Assembly (NCBI GenBank): GCA_022496805.1
Contig: CM040089.1
Span: 2,501-66,500 of the forward strand
Reading direction: 5' to 3'
Length of the DNA: 64,000 nt
From: Pohlia nutans
Taxonomy: Eukaryota; Streptophyta; Bryopsida; Bryales; Mniaceae
In this document: in pieces, positions 36,301-50,502 of the stretch
How positions within the stretch are numbered: position 1 is the stretch's first letter
Layout: each line of letters starts with the position of its first letter
Translations under genes and position numbers: made by a program
Notes under the pieces: model-generated
What the model was told of the DNA's origin: nothing
Databases searched by the model: none
The model's input: the letters and a program-made list of their open reading frames with translations, nothing else

Positions 36301-36740
36301 GGTAGTTTTCAATTATTAAGAACAATTAATACATTAAGGAGGTAATTGCATTTAGATTTATAAATTATAAATTAAAAAAAACAACATAAAACTCAAAAAT
36401 GTAAATATACATTTCAACAATTCATGGAGGATAGAATCAAATATACCTTACGTCTATCTCCTATACCATACTTCTTGATATGTCCTTCCACAGTCGTTTT
36501 TAATCGGATGCTTGGTTTCTCCATGACTTCACATCTTCTACAAGGGCATACCATGTAGGCTCCTTTTGAAGATGACGGTTTTGGAATTGGTGCTTGAGAT
36601 GTGTCTTTCAAGACTTTTCTCTTGTTCCTCCGTTGGTAAAATATTGGAACCGTGTCATCTTCTAGGTTGTCAGCAACATCTTGAGATAAGTTAACTCCAA
36701 CGTAATCCGCAAGGTTACGAGATTTCTTCTGGCGCCCCAT

Positions 36741-38932
36741 TCTAGCCTAGCAAAAACACTGAAGAAACCAAATATTAAAATGTTGAATGTGAAGTAGGCC
36801 ACCCCTAGGCCACCCTATGCATAAAGTCATGAACATGGTATGCAAGCACATAAAATTATGCAAAATAATGTACATTGGGTGAAATGGAGATTATCATTAC
36901 AGTACAGTACTAGTTAATAAAGATACATAGAAACTTAAACAGTGCAGAATTTTGAAATGCAATAGGAGGAATAAAAATGATTTCAAACAATAAGATCTCA
37001 AAACTTGTTGATATTTTAAACAATAAGATCTCAAAACTCATGATTCTTTTTTCACGGAATCTAGAAAGGATTTGCCCATAAGTTACCCATATGATAATTA
37101 AGTTACTTATGAGGGAACTAATAGACCAATCGTCTATGACTAAGTTATTCATATGGTAGTTAAGTTACTTTGAGGTAATTGATAGATCAAACGTTTATGA
37201 CTCCAAGTTAGTTAGAACACCAAACTACTAGTCTACTTAAATAGTCTATACATATTTTAAGTATGTAGATAGTTAGTTCTTGATTCTAAAAAGGATTTGC
37301 ATCCTTTCCATCGAAAATCTTAATATACCATAAGTAACAAATTTGTATCCATAATTGTTTGAAGTTGAGGGTAAAAAATGGGGTTTTGATTTTTATATTA
37401 AAATAGGCCAAAATAATAATTTTGGATCAAAACTCAATTGTATGGGTTATGCATTTTGTGTACTACAACATGTCAAAATTTCGATCAAAGTTTAATGACA
37501 ATTATTTAAAAACACCAAAATTATATATCTTTGTTGACTACTGTTGTACAACGATTGCAAATCCCAATTCACTTAAGGACTTTGTACCAAATGGATGAGA
37601 CTACCTGAATCCAATGATCTCCAACTGTAGATTTTCAATGTACAGCCTTGCATGCCACTGTACAATTATTGGAAATCTCCGCGGTCATCCATCCACCAAC
37701 GCCTATACCTCCTGGACCCTTCACATCAACAAGCCAACTCAATTGTATGGGAGGGTGCTTTAGACGCCACGTCAGAACTATATTGGATTCAACCAGTAAG
37801 AGGAAAAACATACGTAGGCGTTAGTTTCTGGCGCCATTTACGTTTTGAAAGCTCGGCGCACGTTATCTTCTTGGTCACCTCTCCTGCCACATGTCTACAT
37901 TCTAGGAATTTTTCCCCTCCTATTGTGGAGTTGTTGCATCGTGTTGTGCTTGCGTTCATGAGAGATTGAGAGTTATCGGTGTGTGACGAGTTCGAGTTCA
38001 AGGCGCAGTAGTTGTGTGCCTAATCTTTTAGGTTTTCTTGCATATGCCCACCTGTTACAAGCACATTCTTTAGGTAGCCGGGTTTTCATTTCCTTGCGTT
38101 GCATCTGATTGTTGCAATGGTAAGCATCGACACCTGCATGTCGTGCTTGAAATTTCTCTTTGTCACTGTATTCTTCTTAATCTACTCTCAATTGTTGATT
38201 TCTTGGAATTGCATGTGTAACTCCACTTACATATGAATTTGGACTAATAACATGTTATTAAACAATTAGTAAACATATGCAGTTATGTTTATTCTTAACC
38301 TACTCTCGATTGTTGGTTTCGTGGTATTACTTGTTAAATTCTATTTGCTGTTAAAGTTAATTAAGGGGTTTGATGTTTTCTTTCAGTACAAGGAAATTCG
38401 TCATTTCTCACTCATCACTTCTCACTAATCACTTCTCACTTGGTGAGGGCAATTCGTCACATACTAATTTGGAGTAATCATATGTTAGTGAAAAATTAGT
38501 AAACGTATGTTATGTTTCTTCTTAACCTACTCTCGATTGTTGGTTTCCTGATATTACATGTTAAAGTTTATTTGTTGTTAAAGTTAAGAGATTTGTTGTT
38601 TTCTTTCTCTACAAAGAAATTGGTCATTTTTCACTCGTCACTTCTCACAGATCACTTCTTGCTTAGTGACTGTAATTCATCACACACTAATTTGGAATAA
38701 TCATACGTTAGTAAACAATTAGTAAGCATATGTTATGTTTTTTCTTAACCTACTCTTGACTATTGGTTTACTGGTATTACCTGTATAGGGGAAGAAATCG
38801 AACAACGGTACAAGATTGTTGTTTCCACGGCCATCAATGCGTGGGTTGCACAAGACAAAGGCCGGATGACCGTTGGGGCCAGATGGTGCGTCTCCTAGCC
38901 CTGGAAGACGAGAGCGGCCCTTATCCTTGGTG
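36741..38932. promoter_or_regulatory. Shared upstream region of the two divergent CACTA genes
   Basis: About 2.2 kb between the two gene starts. 37650-38000 is less AT-rich than its surroundings and may hold the TnpA-side promoter and leader; no ORF in it is convincing. A tandem array follows (see next entry). No binding sites were identified with confidence. Confidence 0.45.
38180..38790. repeat. Tandem repeat of about 225 bp upstream of the TnpA-like gene
   Basis: TTAACCTACTCT starts at about 38295, 38523 and 38745. Each repeat contains TGTTAAAGTT, a TCACTTCTCAC-rich block related to the hairpin MITE, and ACTAATTTGGA. The last repeat ends in CCTGTATAG, a possible acceptor for the coding exon. 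Confidence 0.75.
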
Positions 38933-41456
38933 ATGTCGCCTTTAGCGGCGAAAACAAAAGACTTGAAGAAGCTCAAATCTCCGATGAACGCAGCCTCGAA
39001 GTTAAGGAAAAAATTGGAGGCTGCAAGGGCGAAAGCGGACAAGAGCGCTAAGAAGGCCAAACGGGTAGCAAAGCGTGCTGGAAAATTGCAAGGGAGGACC
39101 TTATTCCGAGGCAAATTGCAAGCGAATAACACCGAGGAAGCGGCCAGTGACTCAATGAGTTTTGAGGAGCACGAAAATGAAGAACCAAATGATGAAGGTA
39201 TTGCAACCCCTGCCAATATTGTGTTGTGCAATAAACCTTTAAGTAAAGCCGCATCTCTTCCAATTCCTGCCCATGTCACTTCCCAAGTGTCAGCCTCTAC
39301 TCCCAATCCTCAGTCTCCTACACTTCTCTCCCCAAGCCCATCTCATCAAGCCTCAGGTCCTTATTTATTTGAGTCTCATCCTGTTCAATTCACGGTAGTT
39401 CAACATAGTAGGCCAGACTCTCCAACATTAGACCATATTCTCCAACAACATCCTTCAGGTATCCCAGTGTCACCTACACTAAGCACACCACGGTTTTCCC
39501 TCCCTGGATTCAACGTGCCTGAGCAATTCCAACCCAACCCAAGGTCTCCAGGCGGTTCTTCTCATGCGCACTTGTATGTGCCAGACAAAGCGCTAGAATG
39601 CTCTAGACCACCGCCTCCAGCGAGTCCAAAGACTGTCGCAAATTTGAGGCGTCTAGCAAAACTATTGAAGGGACAGGATTTAATAGACTTCATGGACCTT
39701 GTAGGCATGGGACAACTTACCACCCCTGTTGTTGCACAACATCTAGCAGATGTGCACATCGACCATGTAGAGATGATTGGTAGCTCGAAGGGAGCAAAAG
39801 AGAAGAAAGACGAAGATAAGGCAAGAAAAAGGATGGAGAAGGCAGCCAAGAAATCTCTAAAGAATAAACGGAAATCCAAGAATTTGGAGAAGGGACAGAA
39901 TGACAAGAAGGTAGTTGAGGTTGACTCAGATTATGAGGAAGATGAAGCACCAAGGAGGAAACAAGGACCTAGCATTGAGATTTGGGAACCATGTGCAACC
40001 AACCCAGTTTGTGCGACTGGTCAAACAAAGAAGAAGGCACCAAAAGAGAAAAGTATGCCACCGATGCCAAAGTTGTCATCTAGTGCCACTAGCCTATCCA
40101 CCTTTGCTTCGTGGGACACTTGGGGTGAGGTTAAAGATATTCCTCTCTTCCAAGTGGATTCTTGTGGTATGCCCACAGGAGCTTTTTGGAACCACATGAA
40201 AAATTACGCATATGACCGGGCTATGATGACATTTCCGTGGCATGTTGATTGGCACAAGCAGTCCAAAGTACTGAGGGCGAAGTTTCTCATAAGATTGAGG
40301 GAAGTTTATTCTTACCCATGGGTGGAGAAGCCAGTAGAGCAAGCCATTGGTAACAACCTGAGGAAGAGAAGAAATAGGCTTGTAACAAAGTTCAAGATTT
40401 ACGGCAACAAAGAGAAGGTAATTCAGCCTTTTGGTTGCACAAAGGAGTCATTTGATGCTATTTGGAAGAGCACCCAAAAGGGCCCTAAGAAGGCAAAAGC
40501 CGACAAGTGTAGGGACGCAGCTCAGGCACGCTTTAAGGAGCAGTCTTATTCTCACCGATGTGGTCAAGGAGGTTACCAGGGCATTATCGACAAATTTGTA
40601 AGATTCCAATCCACTTTAATCCACAAGTTTTGTTCCATAGTTAACTTTCTTGTTTTTGGTGTTGCATGATATATCGATTAATGCTCTTGTTGCTAGTCTA
40701 GTTGTTGTTAAAATTAAGTCATTGTTGTTTTCATTCATTTCAAGGAAATAAGTTACTTTTCACTAGTCACCTCTCACTTGGTGAGTGTAATTTGTCATAT
40801 AAGACATGAATCACCAAATGAGAAGTGACCACTGAGAAATGACTAGTTCCATTGTAGTATTGGTGAATCGCCTGATATGGGTATCACTTTTACGCGTCTC
40901 ACATAGTGTGACTTACGTTTTAACTCAAATTATGTGTGCTAATTTTTTTGTTTTTAACACCATGTATATAATTTCAGCCATGGTGTCTACAACACCCTCT
41001 AATTTTTATAAATTTTCTATGTTATTTTCTTACCAAAAATATATTTCTTGAAAATCACACTATTTTGGGAGGGGGTACCCATATCAAGCCATCACCCTAT
41101 TATCTTTATCGACTGAATGCTTCCATCTTTTGATACGTGATTGAAATTAATGTGGTGAACAATTCAGTTTTTGATAAACTAATTTTTTCTACTCTTCAAT
41201 TTTCCAGACAAAAGAATTTGGGAGGCCACCCACAGAGTTTGAAATAGAATATGCCAAATACAATGCATACAAAGGTCTTGTGGCTCACACATACAAGAAG
41301 TTGGGTAAAGGAAAACTAGGGAATGGCTTTGAATTTGCTAAAGGAATGGATACAAGTGAAGAAGCACATCAGGAAGTGAACAACGCGGAATCATCAAGCG
41401 GAACCTCTGGATCTTCAGACGAGGACTCCAGCAGCTCGGATTCTGAGGAGGAATAG
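38933..41456 (+). CDS. TnpA/PTTA-like CACTA accessory protein (Transposase_24-like), two exons
   Basis: Exon 38933-40597 ends at AAATTT|GTAAGA; exon 41208-41456 follows TTTTCCAG and keeps phase 0, ending EEE and TAG. The frame is open back to a TGA at 38867; 38933 is its first ATG, so an upstream non-coding exon is likely. The N-terminus is Lys-rich (KKAKRVAKRAGKL), the middle is Pro/Ser-rich and disordered, then a basic stretch (KKSLKNKRKSKNLEKG). The C-terminal half matches the plant PTTA/En-Spm family: WGEVKDIPLF, the W-rich FPWHVDWHKQSK, and GRPPTEFEIEYAKY in exon 2. The tail is Ser/Asp/Glu-rich. In En/Spm the second product binds subterminal repeats and helps excision; that role is inferred. 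The frame is intact, unlike the transposase. Confidence 0.8.
40735..40860. mobile_element. Degenerate hairpin MITE in the intron of the TnpA-like gene
   Basis: TTCAAGGAAAT...CTTGGTGAGTGTAAT pairs with ATCACCAAATGAGAAGTGACC...ACTAGTTCCATTGTAGT. It is a diverged relative of the MITE at 29798-30168 and keeps the ACTAGTCATTTC-type sequence on its right arm. Confidence 0.65.
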
Positions 41457-42681
41457 GCTCATGTGGTCCTTGTTTTGTTTTGGTTTGGCTAAGTTGAGAT
41501 ATAAACAAATTTGTACATTTCAAACAGCTCTTTGTGGGTTTGTAGAAGTCAAAGAGCCACTCACCACGAACTATTACTCTTGATTGTATGTTATTCTTGT
41601 AAATTGATACATGTCCATGTCTGTAGAACTGTCCATTCTACAGTAGCAGGGAATAACTTTATAGGGCCATCCTAGTATCATACATGGAACTCACTAAGTC
41701 CATTTTTTAAGTGTTTTGAATTGATTAGAATGAGACTTCCTTAGGTTGCTATAAGCAATCGAAATCAATGAGGCAATGACATATATGAAACTTCTTTCAA
41801 TTTTGTATTGCAAATAAAATCTGGTGACTCATGCTTGTTTTTTGCTTCATTTTCTGTCATGCTCATTTTTTTTATAAACAAAACTACGATAAAAGCAAAA
41901 TTCTATTGAAGCAGACAAATATCTACTATAATTTTGTGGTACCCACAACCCACCCAGAAATTGATTACTATTATTTGCATATTTAAATGGTACTCAATAA
42001 TATTAGCCAAGCTGGTCAGCCACATGGCCATAATCAAGTAGGTCACATGTAACTCTTAGGGCTTATATACATACACGTCATTGTGTACAAATGGTAGTAT
42101 ACGACAAAAAAATTGTAAACACAGTTGTATTCAAAATAAGTCTAAATTTACATACGTAAATATAGTAAAAAATAAAATCGTGCATGACATTCCTTGGAAT
42201 CCTATGCATGGGTTAAACTATTAATCTTACTAAGTTACTACTTACAATTACTCCCTGTAAATCTAGATGCTGAGAATATTCAAAGAATCTTAAAACCATG
42301 GTGGTCAATAGTAAATGGTAAATCTAAAACTACCACATCCAAATTACCATGTCCTTTCCCTGATCTCATCTCAAAAGACGTATTCTGTGGGATCCACCAC
42401 ACTTGAGGACCCAAACATACTCTAAAGTTAGACACTATAAATGGAAGTGGATTACCAAAAAGCTACTGGAGAAGCTGAGGGCCCACAGAGGGGAACAACA
42501 CGTTCTCCAAAGGATGGTGCTCTTTATGAGACGTTGTTTGAACACTCACCTAAACATTGTTCAACATCGAGCACTCCCGAGGGCATTGCTTTAGCAACGA
42601 TGTGTGCCCGGATTCAGAGCGCGACCGCAGTGTACACAGCAATGTTATAAGTGTTGCTTTGGGGGGTCAATTCTAGTAGGG
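41457..42681. other. Right non-coding part of CACTA element 3
   Basis: 3' flank of the TnpA-like gene, then subterminal DNA with inverted CAACGTT-like motifs (GACGTTGTT, GCAACGATG, AGTGTTGCTTT) ahead of the right end. No gene seen. Confidence 0.65.
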
Positions 42682-43009
42682 AACTGGGAGTCGGGACTCG
42701 CATTCCTGTACTTCATGTCGTCTCTTACATAACGTTTAAGTAACTCCATTAGGATCAGATTGTCACTACAATGCAGTCCACACTGACTACAAGAGTAGAT
42801 CAAGAACAGATCAATTGAGAACAGATCGCAAAAAGTTTGTCCATTGCAAGTAGCGCTTGTTATTTTGAAAAGGAAAAACAATTGGGCGCCAAGAGGTATG
42901 ACGTAATAACAGTCACGACGATTTCCTAAATTTTAACAAGTCTGAATCAAATATTGATCACATTGAAATTTAAAATTCTGAGATGTAGAAACAACCATCA
43001 TCCATGATA

Positions 43010-43075
43010 GCTGGTAAGGGACTTGAACCCTTTGTCTGCCCGTTTTGCAGTCCAACTGCACCTTGATGATGGGAA
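43010..43075 (-). other. tRNA-like T-arm on the minus strand
   Basis: GGGTTCAAGTCCC at 43018-43030 (minus) fits a B-box with a five-base-pair stem. The remaining stems do not fit a functional tRNA, so this is a tRNA relic or SINE head. Confidence 0.25.
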
Positions 43076-43107
43076 GTCTACCCACCTTCAAGATACCCCC
43101 CTGCTAA

Positions 43108-43241
43108 CACTAGTGGAAAAGGCCGAGTACACCCAAGGAGAACCAAGCAGTGACCAATTACACCAAAAATTTGAAATTTTTTGGTGTAATTCGTCACTGC
43201 TTGGTGTTCTCCTTGGGTGTACTCGACCTTTTCCACTAGTG
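43108..43241. mobile_element. Near-perfect hairpin MITE, CACTAGTGG ends
   Basis: 134 bp. The left arm CACTAGTGGAAAAGG...GGTGTAATT-type pairs along almost its whole length with the right arm ending CCTTTTCCACTAGTG. The target duplication is TAA (43105-43107, 43242-43244). CACTA-type ends; a PIF/Harbinger origin is also possible given the TAA duplication. Confidence 0.88.
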
Positions 43242-43500
43242 TAATCAGGGGGACTACAAAAATCACACATAATTAAAAAAAGAGGAATAAAATTTAAAAA
43301 AAAAACAAAGAGAACAAAGAGGTACATAAAAGAAAACCAAAAAAAAGAATGATAGAAGAGATAACTAAAAAATCAAAGTAATAACAAAAACAAAACAGAA
43401 CAAGAAAAAAAGGAAAGAGAACAAGTGTGATAACTACACATAATAGTTCAAAGAGCTGCACAGTACTATACAATCCATTCCAGGAGTCAAACAGAGTTAC

Positions 43501-46000
<2,500 letters not shown>

Positions 46001-46226
46001 CACTAACCTGATTGAGCGACAAGCGCAAGTGTGCGGAGGGTCGAGAATTTCCTTCGGAGGAGATCGTTGCCTGTGCGAGTGGAGACTCCGCTGTATGCTA
46101 GCTTGAACTTGCATGGGGAAGAAACCCATGACCAACACAAAAGCGCCAGTATCTACGGAATGCTTAGATTTTGCATTCTTAAATGTGCGCCAACAGTAGA
46201 TACTATTTTCGTAAACTTTGGATTCG

Positions 46227-46930
46227 AGCTTGGGTTGGAGGTTTTGCTCCGACAGGGGGTTTTTGCGGGAGGGTTTTGACAGGTATGTATGGAGTGTGGT
46301 TTGTGGATTTTTATGTGAGTTTGGTTTGTTATTGGATGGGATTGTTGTGAAGCGTTTTGTTTTTGGGTGTTGAGACAACATGTGCAGTAGGATAATTTTT
46401 GCTTTCAAGGACATGTTACTGTGTGATTGATTGTGCAGTTTTGGCAATTGATGGTATGTTTGTGATGCTCTTTTGGCAGGGGAGGTAGTGGATTGAGGAT
46501 TGGTAGTACCTGGGAGTTTGTTGTTGGTGCTGAAGTTTGTACCCTCAGGTTTGAATTGGGTGAGTGCTTAGCGGCCTATTTGGAAAGGAATTGGACAGGA
46601 CACGGGTAGGACAAGCTTGGGTTGGAGGTTTTGCTCCGACAGGGGGTTTTTGCGGGAGGGTTTTGACAAGTATGTATGGAGTGTGGATTGTGGATTTTAT
46701 GTGAGTTTGGTTTTGTATTGGATGGGATTGTTGCAGGGGTTCTGTTTTAGGGTGTTAAGATAACATGTGCAGCAGGATAATTTATGCTTTCAGGGACATG
46801 CCAGCGTGTGACTGATTGTGCAGTTTCGGCAATTGATAGTATATTTATGATGCGCTTTTGGCAATTGATAGTATGTTTGTGATGCTCTTTTGGCAGGGTA
46901 GGTAGTGGATTAAGGATAGGTAGTAATGGG
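46227..46930. repeat. Tandem duplication, offset 384 bp
   Basis: 46227-46510 and 46611 to about 46930 start with the same GCTTGGGTTGGAGGTTTTGC and share GACAGGGGGTTTTTGCGGG and CATGTGCAG blocks with a few substitutions. The second copy has an extra internal duplication of GCAATTGATAGTAT (46829-46876). No function seen. Confidence 0.8.
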
Positions 46931-46939
46931 GGTGCGAGG

Positions 46940-48090
46940 CCAATGCTGCCCAAGGTCTTTGCCTGCTTGGAATCTTTAGATTCTGACAATGAGTTACTAA
47001 GCTTTCAAAATGATTCCTCTGCAATTTCATGAAGTGTTTTCGCGTAGAAATGTATTGCTGTCTGGTTTGGGAGACTGCATCCACTATAGGAAGGAAAGAA
47101 ATTAGGGTGTATTAAAAATGTGGAGTTTGTCACAGAATTCTCACCCATAACGCAAAAAGTCTAGTTTTATTTGTATGAGGAATCTCATAGATACGGTCAT
47201 GCTCCTGAGGTTTGTCGGATACGAAACATTGCTTTTCACACGTTGTGTTGAGTGTATATCAGGTACGTTGACAGCTTCAAGAAGAAGTTTGCAGAGTAGG
47301 TAAGTTTTTTTGCTATTCTGCATGCAGGATTACTTTCTAGCGTGCCCTTACGTTGCCAACTCTCTTAATAACAATTGTTTGACTGTTCTTTTGTGCCCAA
47401 ATCTGTTGCAGGAATTTTCAGCATTGAAACGGCGTATATCAGGTCAGCCTGGCTCATACATTTGCCTTGTAGCGGTATGTTAGCCAAACCTTCTTTTATG
47501 TATTTATCTCCTCTTATGTTTTTGTTGATAAATTCATATTAAACATTGTGCCACAGTTCATATCATGGCCGCATTCTTTTGCAGCAGTTACTGTTGAGGC
47601 TTTTTTTAAATCCTGATCAATTTGCTTGGACTTTGTTTCATGGTGCTCCCGTTCACAAGAGTAAGGTTTTTGCAACTTGGAAAGAGAATCACAATATTGA
47701 GAAACTTGTGTGGCTTACATATTCGAATTCCATTAAGAATGTTTGGAAAAGTATTCAAAGATTATGTGCAAAAAAAATGTAAGCCCAAGCATTAGATTGA
47801 GATGTGGATGAGTGTGGAACCAGAGTGGATGGTTATCCCACAAAGCAAGCTTGAATCTCTAGTGGCATTTATGTCAAATAGAATCAAGGTTGTCCTCGCA
47901 CCAAGGAGAGGCCACACATGTTGGTGAAATTTTGAGTTTTTTTATTATGGTTTCTTGCTTCAGCTGAGTTGTTGAGAGTTTGATGATGAGTTGTTGAGAG
48001 TTTGATAAAGAGAAGAGATGTTGACTAGCATATTTGTACATTTACTTGCATATTAAAACATTAAATTTTGAAAATAGGGTTTCAGTTTCA
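46940..48090. other. Intergenic DNA with degraded exon-like pieces
   Basis: Short exon-like stretches with splice-like borders (for example ending ...GTAGCG|GTATG near 47474, and a 65-codon open piece ending at 47782) do not join into a recognisable protein. I assign nothing. Confidence 0.35.
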
Positions 48091-48101
48091 CTCTGTGCAC
48101 T

Positions 48102-48455
48102 TTGGCACCGAAACTTGACTATTACGTAAACTCTTGCAAGGCACTGTACACGCTTATACTTTCAGCAGAAGGTCATAGGAGAAGCGTGGCAGCAAACATT
48201 TGGCAACGATTTGCAATGAATTTGCTGACCAGCCATCCCTGGAGAGTCGAGACCAGGCTCGCCATCGTTGCTGCAGCGGTTAGAGACACAGTGCGTCGTG
48301 GGAGCAGACTGGGGCGTCTTCAGGAACGGGTTGGAGAATTTGCTGGTCCAGGAGCCAATTTGGTAGAGTGTGGCATGGCGGGGAGATATCCTCAAGTATC
48401 CCAAGAACAACTTTGGAAGCTCATTTCAAATTTGCAATTGAAATGGACATCGTAA
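48102..48455 (+). CDS. Hypothetical 117-codon ORF
   Basis: Arg/Ala-rich ORF containing ANIWQRFAMNLLTSHPW and RLAIVAAAVRDTVRRGS. It is more GC-rich than its flanks and not a shadow of any gene I recognise. The first codon is not ATG, so a spliced 5' part would be needed. It lies just upstream of the kinase relic but has no kinase or lectin-type features. It may be a degraded exon. Confidence 0.25.
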   Translation: MAPKLDYYVNSCKALYTLILSAEGHRRSVAANIWQRFAMNLLTSHPWRVETRLAIVAAAVRDTVRRGSRLGRLQERVGEFAGPGANLVECGMAGRYPQVSQEQLWKLISNLQLKWTS

Positions 48456-49211
48456 TCGAAGCAAAAGGTAGGAGTATTCAATGGTAGATGGTGTATAAAG
48501 TAATTGTAACATGTTGAATGATATTACAAAAAGGAATCATTAATTTATCATAATATTGTAGTACACTCCAATGTGATTTCAAAACACTTTACGGTTTTCA
48601 AATCCGATCATTTTTGAGTTCACAATGAATTTTCAAACTTTTTGGAAAAACTCCCTCAAAAGGAAAATTCGTAAGCATGTTGTACCCGACTGTACAAGGT
48701 CCGACTCTCTACAACTTCGACCTCAATCATCATCTGCTCGCTTGTTCAGTCCCTTTGGTGTAATGACCTTGCTGAGAGCATCTAGTCAAATAGCCTGAAT
48801 ATTGTCTCGGTAATTCTGTTTGTGCAGGGCATCTTGCTGAACAACTTGGTGGTGGCCGTGAAGCAGCTGTTTCTGGAGACAAGCGAGGGCAGGGATAACA
48901 TTGTGAATGAGGTTCTGCTCATTTCCAACCTACAGCATCGCAACCTAGTGACCCTGAAAGGCTACTGCCTCCACGGCAAGCAGACACTTCTGGTCTACGA
49001 ATATGTGGATAATGACAACTGTCAAACCTTGTTTTCCCAAGAGCGGCTAGTTAGGGTTTCTAGGGCAACTAGGAGTAGCCTTTCCGCCATAAATAGGAGA
49101 AGTAATGGCCATAACGGCCCAGTTATTTATTTGGAGAGAGAGCGGCGTCCGTGCGCAGCCTAGTAGAATTACTGCAGGACTAGCTAGACAGCGGGTTCCG
49201 GGTGGAAACCG

Positions 49212-50502
49212 GATGGGCGACCGGATAGGCGAGGACGGGTCTCCGATGGACCCGGCCACGATCCGAGCATTGAAGTGGGCCGCTTTAAATTGGGCGACCC
49301 ACTGTTCATTCTCTCTCTACAGTTCCAATCTTCCGCGCCAACAGAATTTCGTATTTCCGGATAGCAATAGAGTCGATAGTGTGGGACCGGAGCAGAAAGA
49401 GCACCAGACACTTAGGCGCAGTTCGCGGAAGAGGGAGAGAGTGCGCCCGGAGTCTGTATCAATGGCACGGGGAGGAGAGAGAGTTGCAGGAGACCGAATC
49501 ACGGAGAAGAAGGTGATTCCGATAGTGCCCCAGCATCCGGGCGACTTTGAGATGTTGCGCTGCGACCTCGCGACCATGCAATGCGAGGAGCTCTTGTACC
49601 GGAACTGGGATATCCAAGATACCGGAATACTGGCGGAAGTACAAGGGAAGCCAGTGCCGTCAGCCTTCCGGGAGAACCGCATCCGGGGAAAGCGCAAGAA
49701 TTGGACCTGGAAGCACTGGAGCTATGCCTACAGCCTTCCGGACTGCGGGTATGGACTCGAGACTGGTCAGAAGGGAGACTCGGAATGGGTGAAAGGGCGG
49801 TTCTCCGAGATCTCGGAAAAAGACGGATTCCGGGTGGACCATTGCCGGGATCCCCGGGAGAAGCGACTGCTGCAATTTTTGGTACCAATCCTCAGCCCGG
49901 ATAAGCCCACCACTGTCACGATCAAGTTGGCGAAGGGTATCTTATCCGCGCTCCATTACAAAAGGGTAATCGGATGGGGAGTGGTGATACACGAAATTGT
50001 CAACCGGGAAGCCATGAAGATCGGAGGAGCAAAAGGTTGTCCCATTACCCCTTTCCTTTACCACCTGTATGATAAGCACGGATGTCTCACGAAAAGGGAG
50101 AAGGCGAGATTGGAGAAACCGACCCCGACTCCAGCGGACCGGAGCCCAGGCAAAGCGCGCAAGACCCGTCCGGATGGGAACCAACCGGAGGAGCGAAGGA
50201 AGAAGCAGGAGAAACCGGGAGGTACCAGTCCGCGACCGGAGGAGCGCAGAAAGAGGGAAGACCCGGAAGGAAGACAACCGGGCGTAAGAAACCCATTGCG
50301 GAGGAGGGGCGAAAGAAGAAGGAACCGGTGGAGACCGCAAGACAGGAAGGAGAGGGTCCCTCCGCGCACGCTCGGGGACAGCAGCCGCAGAAGCGGAAGC
50401 GGGTCATCCGGAGTGACGAAGGGGAGAATTTGGACCTCCGGGAGATCTCTCCTCCCGGAGAGGACGCTTCGCCTCTCAGGAAGAAGGCCACAAACCGGAT
50501 GA
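49212..50502 (+). CDS. Gag-like / plant transposon protein ORF of the CCGG-rich insertion
   Basis: The first ATG (49212) follows a short leader; the frame is open upstream without another ATG. Residues around 120-280 include FEMLRCDLATMQCEEL, LVPILSPDKPTTVTIKLAKG and YHLYDKHGCLTKREK. This resembles, in layout, the helical 'putative plant transposon protein' region found in gag-like ORFs of plant retroelements. The C-terminal part is Arg/Pro/Gly/Glu-rich and low in complexity. The second ORF overlaps it in another frame from 50082, and the codon character suggests that the true product shifts frame in the overlap, by programmed shift or by a mutation. Confidence 0.45.

Larger units (their letters stand above)
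30283..36740 (-). pseudogene. CACTA transposase, tnp2 type (TnpD-like), six exons, two in-frame stops
   Basis: Exons on the minus strand: 36740 to about 36425; 35120 to 34112; 33969-33814; 32987-32662; 32145-31501 and onward; through to 30283. Exon 1 is Transpos_assoc-like (VCPCRRCEV). Exons 2-5 form the Transposase_21 core with a C2C2-like CPKCGEGRY, the acidic DGVNPYSK motif, LKPLIDELKGLW, YACPCCGPKE and LDPMHMEKN. Next come DUF4218 (HDWHNMVHDLLP) and DUF4216 (FKGQWYDN), then a very acidic C-terminal tail. All internal junctions are GT-AG and in phase. TAA codons at 31501-31503 (after FVEQ) and 31456-31458 (after SRP) break the open frame that otherwise continues into MAEGYI. Intron 1 is about 1.3 kb of AT-rich DNA. 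Without readthrough the protein ends inside DUF4218. Confidence 0.88.
29565..42681. mobile_element. CACTA element 3, 13.1 kb, full-length with two genes
   Basis: The left end is CACTACTAGGATATGG at 29565. The right end, read inward, is CCCTACTAGAATTGACC, with one substitution in the terminal CACTA. Both ends are flanked by the same 3-bp target duplication AAC (29562-29564 and 42682-42684). Subterminal GCAACGTT-type motifs occur at both ends (29590-29720; inverted at about 42530-42660). It carries a tnp2-type transposase gene on the minus strand and a TnpA/PTTA-like gene on the plus strand, transcribed apart, the usual two-gene content of autonomous CACTA elements. The transposase has two stop codons, so the element is probably no longer self-mobile. 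Confidence 0.85.

Noticed and set aside
38719..39306. 195-codon minus-strand ORF opposite the TnpA-like gene
   Set aside because: Antisense shadow; the sense strand has family-like motifs and splice sites.
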